A DNA stretch of 10,895 bases from Saccoglossus kowalevskii (lineage: Eukaryota; Hemichordata; Enteropneusta; Harrimaniidae), in assembly GCF_000003605.2 (NCBI RefSeq), contig NW_003126386.1:1069053-1079947 (forward strand), in the 5' to 3' direction. The notes beneath the pieces were generated by a model. That model was not told the DNA's origin. It searched no databases and was given only the letters and a program-made list of their open reading frames with translations. Made by a program: the position numbers and the translations under genes. Below are positions 1-7,780 of this stretch, one piece after another (position 1 is the first letter of the stretch; each line of letters opens with the position of its first letter).

Positions 1-463
1 TAGTGAACGAAATATTTTACTGCGCAGATATGAAAAATTTTTTTCAAGTTTTCCGTTTCCAGCAAAGCGGTTGAAACGGGCGTATCGGCGGCAACTAACA
101 TGGAGTATGACTAATGTCGTGGAAACAAAAGCGAAAGCACTGTAAGATAAACTAAGACAAAGGTTTTTTTAATCCTCTTAGTTTCGTTGTTCTTCCTGGG
201 GTTTATAGTTCCATGTATAAACCCACTCTACCAACAAGTTATATCAGGTGATAATTTCACAGCATTGTTCAATATAATCATACAGATAGAACTATATAGT
301 TTGAAACAGAAATTTGAATTTAGACTACTTTTACCCCAAAATGACTTACTTGATGTGAATGAACTGGGTATGAAAGAAATGACATCACACACGAGTTGGT
401 CTAAAATAGGAAGTGGGATAAAGTGTGCAACTACAATAACATCACAACAATAATAATGCCTAC
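1..463 (-). other. SPTLC2: SPTLC2 intron 2 (partial; continues left of window)
   Basis: The sequence downstream of the GTAGGC donor at 458-463 shows no reading frame matching the next conserved SPTLC2 segment, so exon 3 must lie outside the window. The plus-strand open frame at 187-453 begins at a non-ATG codon, has no recognisable domain and is treated as chance. Bases 30-130 are locally CpG-richer than their surroundings and could be an old repeat fragment, but I could not find paired ends. Confidence 0.7.
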
Positions 464-634
464 CTCATTTCCTTTCTCTTTCGCCACATCACTTTTGTCA
501 ACACCAAGTCTCCTTAAAATATCTTTAAAATGCCCAATTATAACAAGGAATGCATAGGATATATATGTGAGAATTGCGGTGAGCATAGGCGCTTCTTCAA
601 ATGACTCTTTGCTTTCTTTATGTACAGGTTTCAC
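464..634 (-). CDS. SPTLC2: SPTLC2 exon 2, N-terminal membrane helix region
   Basis: This exon encodes residues 44-100 of the predicted protein. It carries the hallmark SPTLC2 stretch ESFEEAPMLTAILTYISYAF (human has a closely matching FEETPMLVAVLTY segment), followed by a hydrophobic run at about residues 60-79. That run is the single N-terminal membrane helix anchoring the subunit in the ER, where it pairs with SPTLC1 and the small ssSPT and ORMDL regulators. A basic segment (HFKDILRRLG) follows, as in the family. The acceptor is a pyrimidine-rich tract ending TTTTAG at 635-636. The donor is GAG|GTAGGC at 462-463. Both boundaries are phase 0. The family is usually about 550-560 residues, so only the first fifth is present. 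The PLP-binding lysine and catalytic domain lie in later exons outside the window. SPTLC3 is a vertebrate-specific paralogue, so SPTLC2 is the better name for an invertebrate. Confidence 0.93.
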
Positions 635-3600
635 CTAAAATAAAACAATGCAGAAAAGAAAAACAATGTTATGGCACATAATTAATAATTAATTAGGGTA
701 AATGTAGTTTTTATAAACAGAAACGGAAAAATACATCAATGTCAAACTTCAGTGTCCCTATGCTAAATCATTTTGGTTTTCCTATGTTAAATGTACGAGT
801 AATGTTAGGCACAGTATTAACTCTATCTTGAAACAAATACAATACTCAGTCACGATTTTACACTAATCAATAAGATATCCAAGTTTGAAAATGATTGGAT
901 GGGAGTTATCTAAGGCACAAGTAACAAGATGACACAGTAACCCCACTATCCTTTTAATCTCCATTATCATCATGGATAAAAATAAAAAAATAATTGAACA
1001 GAAACATTGACATGAGAGTTTACATATAATAGTATTATATGGTGTCATGTATGCGAAAATGCTTGCTCCCACCCAGAGTTGTTAATTGCCTTCAACATAA
1101 TATTTTGTTAATAATCCTGTCATGGCAAAATTGCATCATTAAAGATTCCTGAATCATTCCAATCAATTGCTGGCACATTGCCTCATGATTACAATAAATA
1201 GTTTGTATTTAAAAATCATCAAAAGAAGTGAACCACAAAAACATAGCCAGAAATAATGATGAGGGAAAGTTGAAAGGGATGCTTTAGTTGGGTCACCATT
1301 TTCTCAGCATAATTATGTTAATTATTTGTTGGTTAGTTTTGTTTTCCAAAACAGATGCAGATGTGTATTATTATTTTTTTCAAAAATAGTTTATATAATA
1401 TTAAAAAACAATTTTGGGTTTAAATACACTTCTATTAGACTAAATATATATGGTATATACCAGATTCTGCCATAAATTCGCCCAGGGCCGTCAAATGGCA
1501 GATTGGGTTTTTAAAAATATAAAATGGACCAAGAAATCGCCAAGGGTTTTTTAAGGTGTTATTGTAATCTTTCCCGATGCCAAAAAGTTCACTGTAGTCA
1601 TTGACGCCTATTCAAGAGTATGTTTATTGCATCGAACGTGAATGGGTAAGCTTCGTTTCGACAATGAGCTGTTAAACAATGTTAAATTATTCTTCAAATG
1701 CTCAAGTTAAAAAATGTATGAAATTTTAGATTAGCTTCTGCAATAGTTTCTTTCGTTTTGGGTGGTCCAACTGCCAGCGTTGAAAGTCGGCGTAGGTGGA
1801 TTTTCCAATGAAAAAATAAGTCCTAAATAATATTTGAATATTATAATATTTTGAATTGAGGGCAATTTTTCAGAAGGGCGAATTTACGGCACAATCCGGT
1901 ATAATTGCGTTTTTTTTAGCAGTAATTTACAAAATTAAATCATGTTTTCTCCTCTTTTTGAATGATAAAAAAAGTGAAACAAAAATATGTAATGTTTTGT
2001 TTAAAAGAACTTGACCATTGTTTCTTGTGGCATGACTATGTTTTTGTTTTATTATTGCTAACTTGTATAGTTTATAGCCTTGCATTCCTGAAAATACTAT
2101 GATTAGTAACATGTCATATTTCCCACATCTTTTTTAAGGTATTTTGCTACTATTAAATAAAATAATCCAGAAAATGAGGTTAGGTTACTATAATGTTCGG
2201 ATTTCTGAAATGAAAATACATGACCTAAGTTTTCCACAAAACGACCTCAAAAATTGATCAAAAATGGATTTTTTTAATAGCATACAATTGGTTCCTATGA
2301 CAGAAACATTCCATTAAACATGCATCTCAAAATATTATTCGTTGACCTATGGTAAAAAATTATATGTAGTGTTATGAGGGCTACATATGACTGTCACGAA
2401 AAATGGGAGAATTTTGAATAAGTAAAAGTTATCCATGGAATAATGTGTTTACATAGAATCCTATGGAAAAAGTTTCAAAATGGTTGCTTTTTTAGAATAT
2501 TTTGCATTATGTTTTTTTGGAAAATGAAAATGAGTTGAATGTATGTGAATCATCACAATTTTTGAATGATTTACTGTGATCAATTTTTTTATGTTTTAAT
2601 GGTAGCAATCTACCTTAAAATTTCTAGAGTTTTGCACAGTATTTCATGGCGGAGAAAACACAGCTCTAGTAACACATTTATTGTCATAAAAATATATTTA
2701 TATTGACTTTCTTGTCTTTACCTTTTCCATTCATTCAAATACAGTTAAACTGTCACATTTTTCATAATTATTTTACAATTTTTCAAGAGAAGAAATTAGG
2801 TCAAACAACGAACAAAAAACATCTGCATGAAAATTAACAATACATAATACCCACAATTAATTAACTTGCAATTGATTATAACTTATTTAATATTACACAA
2901 ACAAACTTTTAAAAAATTTGCAAATTATTAATAATTAGAAAATAGATAATACACATGTGATGAAAACGCTAATGCAAAAATTACATATGCTAATTAATAT
3001 GGCAAGGGAAGTGCGTACCTTTTCAATTTCCCGGGTGTCAGTGCCGGTAATATGTATTTAGCGATAATTACGCCGTGAATACCTCGAGTACCTCCGATCA
3101 AGGATTGGCGTATAATTTATAAATCCATTTTAGGGTAAGGTTTCCTATGGGATTTCAAAATTAAGTCCTCCATACATGTGCGACTAGATGAAATTTAAAT
3201 GACGTAAATAAAACATTGATCATTGATACTACACATCCGTCGGCACAATATTAGTGTCACTCGTTGTCAATGAAATATTACACGCGACACGTCCGATTCT
3301 ATAACTACCGATAGTGATCGCAACCGTAAATACTATACACAGTAAAACATTTATATTTAAATTTATGATTACAGTTTTTCGTTCGTATGACTACGATACT
3401 CAAGACCAACATGTGTCCCCCGAGCGGGCCTCATCAACCATTCTTGAGCTTGATCGCATGCGCGAGAGATCACCCTGTCGAAGAGGCCAGTCAGTAATAT
3501 ACAAACTCAAAAATTCCAATATTGTTTAGATTTAAGTAATAATAAAAAATCGTCATTTGATTAATAAATATTTTCTGGATAGTGTCTGGGCCTCGCTGTA

Positions 3601-3746
3601 CAGAGATGTGGTTTAAACGCTATATCGCTCGAAACATCGCTGAACACAAACGAGGGTGGGACTCTGAGATGTCCCTGCCCGGCGCATACATTGAAGCCCA
3701 GACTAATATTATACGCAAGGATAGGAAATCTAGAATTGTGACATAC
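635..3746 (-). other. SPTLC2: SPTLC2 intron 1
   Basis: This 3,112-base intron runs between the GTATGT donor at 3741-3746 and the AG acceptor at 635-636 on the minus strand. It is AT-rich. It contains a TA-flanked inverted-repeat element (1456-1903) and a CpG-enriched part near exon 1 (about 3040-3500), which may belong to the promoter region and includes a CRE-like TGACGTAA at 3200-3207 and GCATGCGC at 3457-3464. Open frames inside it (for example 863-1072, 1927-2112 and 3314-3529) have no recognisable protein character. Apart from the transposon-like element I see no gene in it. Confidence 0.8.
1456..1903. mobile_element. TA-flanked inverted-repeat element (MITE-like) in intron 1
   Basis: The left end (1456-1483) and the reverse complement of the right end (1876-1903) match at 25 of 28 positions, sharing TATACC, GATT, TGCC and TAAATTCGCCC. 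The outermost TA on each side could be the target duplication, giving a unit of about 444 bases at 1458-1901. TA duplication is typical of Tc1/mariner-type elements. The interior has no long open frame, so this is a non-autonomous copy. The left junction sits in a GGTATATACC palindrome, so the exact border is uncertain by two bases. Confidence 0.65.
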
Positions 3747-3875
3747 CTTGGGAACAAATCCTGTTTTAACATAACCGTTCGATATGCCATTTACCACTGC
3801 TTTGCCGCCATGATTTGTTCGGTTCTTCAAGTCGCCGTTTTGCTTCACCACGGCCTTGTCTATGTCGAAAGCCAT
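3747..3875 (-). CDS. SPTLC2: SPTLC2 exon 1 (coding part), serine palmitoyltransferase subunit 2 N-terminus
   Basis: This is the first coding exon of the PLP-dependent subunit of serine palmitoyltransferase, which condenses L-serine with palmitoyl-CoA in the ER membrane, the first step of sphingolipid synthesis. It encodes 43 residues, starting MAFDIDKAVV and ending SNGYVKTGFVPK. The NG-rich, poorly conserved N-terminus with an NGYV motif resembles the same part of vertebrate SPTLC2. The exon ends at AAG|GTATGT, a near-consensus donor, in phase 0, and joins in frame to the much better conserved exon at 464-634. I chose the ATG at 3875 because its context is strong (A at -3, G at +4). The frame stays open upstream to another ATG at 3977, but that context is weak (T at -3). 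Identity rests mainly on exon 2; the splice pairing is inferred from matching phase and order. Confidence 0.85.
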
Positions 3876-4320
3876 TTCTTTCAAATTCTCATGATCACGA
3901 GCTAAGCAAGCAAATTTATGACTGACTTCATGGATTCGACCATTCGGCGAACTAGGGGTGTCGGAATAAAGAAGCATGAATACAATCTTTCAGATTGATG
4001 CAGGTAGCTGCGGGTTCGTATATTTGTTTATCGGGAATGAATACGAAGATGGTGTGATACTATAAATCCAGTTGTCGGTCGGGTTGACGCTTATCGGTTC
4101 GGCCAATCAGAAATCGCTTTACATATTTGCTGGCGCACAGCCAATAACTGGCATCGTTTCATCACGATGGGAGCTACAAGTTGAGATACTCTTGCGACTG
4201 CCCTGGGTGACTATGACTGTACATGTCATGTGGGGCGCTAGACAATTGTTACGTACTCACCTTCCGTGTAACTTTCAGCCCAATCATATGTACATGCTTT
4301 GTTTTTCTGCATATATTTTT
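3876..4320 (-). promoter_or_regulatory. SPTLC2: Probable SPTLC2 promoter and 5' untranslated region
   Basis: This stretch directly upstream of the start codon is richer in CpG and GC than the flanks. It carries three CCAAT motifs, all in the same orientation, at 4103-4107 (within GGCCAATCAG, a full NF-Y-type site), 4141-4145 and 4280-4284. No convincing TATA box is visible for the minus strand; the TATAAAT at 4061-4067 reads on the plus strand. The transcription start cannot be placed. A consensus splice donor on the minus strand at 4261/4260 suggests that part of this stretch is a 5' untranslated intron. The plus-strand open frames crossing it (3582-3905 and 4072-4425) look like shadows of exon 1 and of low-complexity sequence. 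Confidence 0.5.
3881..3892 (-). promoter_or_regulatory. Minimal upstream ORF before the SPTLC2 start
   Basis: On the minus strand the sequence ATGAGAATTTGA encodes Met-Arg-Ile-stop. It ends only five bases before the preferred SPTLC2 ATG and is in a different frame. If the transcript includes it, ribosomes that start here would terminate almost at the main start, which could lower or tune translation. The context of this ATG is weaker than that of the main start. That it is in the mRNA is an inference; its presence in the DNA is direct. Confidence 0.45.
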
Positions 4321-4425
4321 ATCCACATATACATGAAAATGTGTGTACCCCCAGGTACATTTCCCCCATTCATTTACATCATAGGGGCTGACGAACTACT
4401 AGTGAAAAAAAAGAAAAAAACGTAG

Positions 4426-5538
4426 AAAATGTCCATAGACCTCCATAGAGGGACTGTGATAAATAATACAAAAGAACACGAAACAACTAATTATAGTAAC
4501 GTCATCATGAAAAAATGAACGGAAACAAATATTTTTTCACCATCTATGTTGCAATTTTTCATAAAATCGTCCATTCCAAAAGAGAACCTTACAACAAATA
4601 AAAAAAACCTCAGTGGTGCAATGTTTATTGGTCAGATTATTGTGGAAATGAAAGAGCACATCAAAATCAGAGGTCGTGATTCATTGATTTACTGGAGCTT
4701 TTGTTAACTACTAGGGGGTTGCGACTTTCAAAGTTTATAAAAATTCTCGGTGTCAGATCTTGTTCGTGTTCGGTCTGCTTGGTTGATTATAATGAATACT
4801 GTGTTTGTTATAAAGTTTTAGATACCTGTACTGACAAAATATTACAGTCTTGCTTCTCAGTGTTGCATTCTGAGAGTAACTTACCCAAACGTTTCTAAAC
4901 CCTCATTGAAACCAGATAGACGACAACTAAATTAAAATTATCTGTAGCGGCAGCTGATCCTGGCTCGCATTCAAATTTCTACAAACTGTTTGACTAGATC
5001 TGTTAAATCTGACCCACAGAACAAGAACTCTATTTGGAAGAAGAATTCCCATACCGACACTTGAGGCAAGTAGAGAAGATACTCGTGTGTAATAAACCCA
5101 TTATAGTTATTCAAACACAATTACAATGAGCACGTCAAGACTAGTATTTTATTATGTATTTATTTCCTGTCTTTTGTTTTACGGTGATTTTTTTTAAATA
5201 AAGAAGGTGTGTCGTGATTGCTCTTGACCCGCACTGTTATACACACGTAGTCTTAAATACGTAGTCTTAAATACAGTGATAGAGCATGTACCTGCAACGG
5301 GTGTGTAGGTCCATGGATAGGGGGACATTGACAATGGCAATTACCCAACAAGTTTCTGATAAAATCATTAACCACCCCATTATATTGTAACATTGTGTAA
5401 CTGCTACTTTGGTTGAGTGACAGACGTTACGCTCCCGCATGTCGGCGCTTTAATAAAAGAGATTTGATCATCTTTAATCGTTTTGATCTTTACATACAGA
5501 TTTATTCGACCAAACTGGTGCCAACAAACTGGTCATAT
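4426..5538. other. Intergenic stretch without a recognisable gene
   Basis: This AT-rich sequence has no convincing exon. The plus-strand open frame at 4701-4898 starts at TTG, is Cys- and Ser-rich and matches nothing I know. A perfect 14-base tandem duplication (ACGTAGTCTTAAAT, twice) lies at 5245-5272. A polypurine run at 4403-4420 would read as a strong splice acceptor on the minus strand, but all three frames after it stop quickly. Confidence 0.5.
5245..5272. repeat. 14-bp perfect tandem duplication
   Basis: ACGTAGTCTTAAAT occurs twice head to tail at 5245-5258 and 5259-5272. This is a recent local duplication with no visible function. Confidence 0.85.
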
Positions 5539-5700
5539 TAGGCAGTTGGTCTTTATATACACTTTATATAGTGCACTGGGCACTGCTCAAAGGCGGTCAA
5601 TCTGGGAAGGTGGTCTATATATATATATATTTTACATGATATAAATCGAACAGGTGTATAGTGTATGTAGTCCGTTATTGAAAGGCAGTCTTTATATGGA
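5539..5700. repeat. Degenerate repeat of GGTCTTTATATA-type units
   Basis: Related words recur at uneven spacing of roughly 70 bases: AGGCAGTTGGTCTTTATATA at 5540-5559, AGGTGGTCTATATATA at 5608-5623, and AGGCAGTCTTTATAT at 5683-5697. AGGCGGTCAATC at 5591-5602 is a weaker relative. A short (TA)n tract runs from 5616 to about 5630. Just to the left, GACCAAACTG (5508-5517) and CAGTTGGTC (5543-5551) form an imperfect inverted pair. The block looks like a decayed minisatellite or the repetitive end of a transposable element. Confidence 0.5.
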
Positions 5701-6399
5701 GATTCATTCAATGCTGTCGTGTAAATTATACACTAAAGAAAGAGAATATTTGTTCGGAAAACACAACATTACTCAAACAAACAACAGACAACAAAAACAA
5801 TGAGCAGTTATTAATTCATATTTTGAACTATAAGGATGAAAACATTATAAATGATGTGGCAAAATACATTTAAAACTGTTTTAATATGCGAGAAAGTTCA
5901 ATTAAAAGCGAAATGCTAGTAGTTTTCCATTTCCTAACCAAATCTGTTAAGATAGATTTAACAATTAATGAACAAAATGGCCAACCTGAACAGTTTCAGA
6001 TGAACAACGGTCTATTTTTCCAATTATCGATTAGCCGACCCTCAATCTGCCTAACCGACCACATGAGGGCGCTGCGGTCTCATCGGCAGTTTTCGCACAT
6101 CGTCGGATTGATTAGTTGGCGTAGATGAGATTTTGTTACTACCTAGTTTCAGATAAACTGCAAAACATTGAACAGCGTCTCACTCGTGAAAGAAAGTTCA
6201 GCCTCTTAATCACATGCAATCAATCATATAATCAACCCCATTCCAATTCTATTTAACTTGTATTTTCCCGTTTTCTTTTCCTCTATTTACCTCTGTAAAT
6301 ATTGTATTGCTTTTTACCAGATTAAGAAATGTATTTTCTAAATAGATGCAATCAAATTTAAAATAAAGAAAGAGAACTATTGTACACACAACATGGCAC
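5701..6399. other. Intergenic stretch without a recognisable gene
   Basis: The sequence is mostly AT-rich, with a CpG-bearing island at about 6030-6125 that includes a CTCF-like word at 6059-6073. The plus-strand open frame at 5886-6128 encodes about 80 residues with no recognisable motif and is probably chance. Confidence 0.45.
6059..6073 (+). promoter_or_regulatory. CTCF-like motif
   Basis: CCACATGAGGGCGCT agrees with the animal CTCF core (CCASYAGRKGGCRSY) at 13 of 15 positions; the two mismatches are adjacent, at positions 5 and 6. It lies in a local CpG-rich patch between two candidate transcription units. Occupancy is unknown, and a match this good can occur by chance in a genome. Confidence 0.25.
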
Positions 6400-6527
6400 T
6401 TAAAGCGCGGTGGTTGTCGCACAGCGCGTGTTCGAATTTCATAAACAATGTATTTTACACGCGTTGTATTACGTCGCTATGAGTCCCATATCGAACAGGA
6501 CGCGGCACGACGACTACCGCCCTTTAA
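6400..6527. mobile_element. TTAA-flanked short element, piggyBac-like MITE
   Basis: TTAA occurs at both borders (6400-6403 and 6524-6527), as in the target duplication of the piggyBac superfamily. Just inside, the left end reads AGCGCGGTGGTTGTCG and the reverse complement of the right end reads AGGGCGGTAGTCGTCG, which agree at 13 of 16 positions. Weaker pairing continues to a shared GTTCGA word (6430-6435, and TCGAAC at 6491-6496). The unit of about 120 bases has no coding capacity and is much richer in CpG than its surroundings. Confidence 0.65.
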
Positions 6528-6712
6528 AGGCTCGTCATGATAGACAAAATAGAGATTAAACACCTCAGTCAACAGCTGCCCGAAAAAAACGCTTCTTGTA
6601 ATCGTTGCAATTAGTAACGTTAATATGACCTTGCCTGCAAGTTATGCGAAGCATAGCCAACCTCAAATAACAATTACTTATTTGGCCTAGACAGGGCAAT
6701 ATATAAATACGT

Positions 6713-6728
6713 TTAAAGGGCGGTGGTC
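6713..6728 (+). mobile_element. Solo end related to the TTAA element
   Basis: TTAA followed by AGGGCGGTGGTC repeats the terminal word of the element at 6400-6527, differing at one position from its right end. I found no facing partner end within the window. It may be a truncated copy extending rightwards from 6717, or a larger element whose other end has decayed. Confidence 0.4.
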
Positions 6729-6732
6729 TTAC

Positions 6733-6852
6733 CCTAAATTTCTCCCAGTTTGTGAGATACACTTTTGCAGATTTTTTTAAAATTTGGTACAAAGAAAAGC
6801 ACAATAATTGATATTGTCCTTCACCCATTTTCGTCGATCGATTAAACATCAT
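6733..6852 (-). other. Candidate unproven first coding exon, unknown product
   Basis: On the minus strand an ATG at 6828 in strong context (A at -3, G at +4), with an in-frame ATG at 6852, opens 32 codons beginning MGEGQYQLLCFSLYQILKKS. These reach AGG|GTAAGA, a strong donor at 6732/6731, in phase 0. Upstream, at 6882-6900, lies an ATGGCC...GGCCAT inverted pair containing YY1-like cores, which could be a promoter element. Against it: I do not recognise the peptide, no partner exon is visible to the left, and the donor abuts a transposon-like terminal word at 6713-6728, so the exon could be part of a decayed element. The open frame continues past the donor to 6565 without becoming more protein-like. 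Confidence 0.2.
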
Positions 6853-6881
6853 TTATAGGTTGTTTTGTGGTTTTATTTAAA

Positions 6882-6900
6882 ATGGCCAAGTGGCGGCCAT
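6882..6900. promoter_or_regulatory. ATGGCC/GGCCAT inverted pair, YY1-like
   Basis: ATGGCC at 6882-6887 and GGCCAT at 6895-6900 face each other across seven bases, inside AAAATGGCC...GCGGCCATGTTGG. Both contain the CCAT core bound by YY1, which often sits at animal transcription starts. The function is inferred from the motif only. Confidence 0.25.
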
Positions 6901-7566
6901 GTTGGTTTTATATTTATGTGCCCCTAAACATTACTTAGGCAGATGTACATGTTGTTTTTACTAGATTTTTATTGTGAAAGATAAATTACCAAGATATGTT
7001 TACTATGTTTTTGATTCACATAGTAAAAAACAATGAAGGCTATATGGACATCGATGGACACGTGGTTCTTGATAACCTATCGGTAATGTACATTTGTACT
7101 GCTATGCAAGCATGGAAATCAATGATCAATGAAGTTGCAAGTCATTTTCTAAAACAATGTCTGGCACATGGTGAATAAAATTGATTAACTATGTGTCTAC
7201 TTTTTAAAAAATCATAATTTTTTTTTAGAGTAGATCTCACTGGGCACTACGTCGCCAAATTCAGGGCTACATAGTGACCTTTAAACAAACAAAAACGACT
7301 GAAATTTGATAAGAGCTGTAAACAACAGCTAGACTTGTAAGGAACTGAGCTGCATTATTTGGATTCATTGTAAACCTTATGTAGGTCTTTAAATATTTGT
7401 GCGATATTCCCTAAACCCCAATAAACAATAAGCAAAGTAGTGGATGCGAGAATCAACCACAGTGTTAAACACAAGGGGAAACCATTAATACAATACTAGT
7501 AAATCATTTAATTTTTGAGTTAGGATTTTTATGATTTAAGAATTTGTTAGCATTTAGGCGAACAAA
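6901..7566. other. Intergenic stretch without a recognisable gene
   Basis: This is AT-rich DNA. The open frame at 6996-7178 (plus) has no recognisable motif. Runs of T at 7218-7226 and of A and T nearby are low complexity. A short imperfect hairpin pairs CACTACGT (7245-7252) with ACATAGTG (7269-7276). Confidence 0.45.
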
Positions 7567-7780
7567 ATACTGTAAAATACTTTATTTTAGCTGGAATTAA
7601 TTTGTTTTGTTTTGTATAGAATTTATTTTCACGGATTCTTGATGTTAAATCATAGGAAATGTAAATGTAAAATATGTAAAATATAGGAAAAAATGTATAT
7701 TCGCTTGATTTTATTTTCACTGAATTATCCCTTTAGCGAAAATAGCGAAAATAAATTCCAAGCGAAGTATTTTACAGTAT
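7567..7780. mobile_element. Palindromic element with ATACTGTAAAATACTT ends (MITE-like)
   Basis: The left end ATACTGTAAAATACTT and the right end AAGTATTTTACAGTAT are perfect reverse complements over 16 bases. Just inside, both arms continue with GCTGGAATT or GCTTGGAATT and a TTTATTTTC-like tract. The right arm contains two copies of AGCGAAAAT. A TA one base inside each border could be the target duplication. The unit is about 214 bases and non-coding. Elements with TACTGTAAAAT ends and TTTTCGC motifs are familiar from marine invertebrate genomes; that comparison is from memory, not a search. Confidence 0.65.

Noticed and set aside
187-453. 88-codon plus-strand open frame
   Set aside because: It starts at TTG, has AT-rich codons and no motif, and lies in an intron on the opposite strand of SPTLC2.
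3015-3110. AAAAG|GTACGC donor-like site on the minus strand near 3018, a possible alternative SPTLC2 exon
   Set aside because: The open frame before it is only about 13 codons, with no ATG, and exon 1 at 3747 already joins exon 2 in phase.
3582-3905. 107-codon plus-strand open frame
   Set aside because: It is antisense to SPTLC2 exon 1 and has no recognisable domain; it is open by chance in a CpG-rich coding and promoter stretch.
4340-4420. Very strong pyrimidine tract and CACTAG acceptor on the minus strand at about 4402, possibly pairing with the donor at 6732
   Set aside because: All three frames after the AG stop within about 25 bases, so it cannot be an internal coding exon; the tract is simple low complexity.
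4072-4425. 117-codon plus-strand open frame with hydrophobic stretches
   Set aside because: It crosses the SPTLC2 upstream region, ends in a poly-Lys run from a poly(A) tract, starts at a non-ATG codon and matches no family I know.
5734-6396. TAAAGAAAGAGAA followed by ACACAACAT at both 5734 and 6364
   Set aside because: The shared part is short and purine-rich, and similarity does not extend, so it may be chance in low-complexity DNA.
6420-6440. GTTCGAATTTC resembling a polymerase III B box, suggesting a tRNA or SINE
   Set aside because: There is no A box at the right distance and no cloverleaf; the word lies in an arm of the TTAA element and is explained by its inverted repeat.
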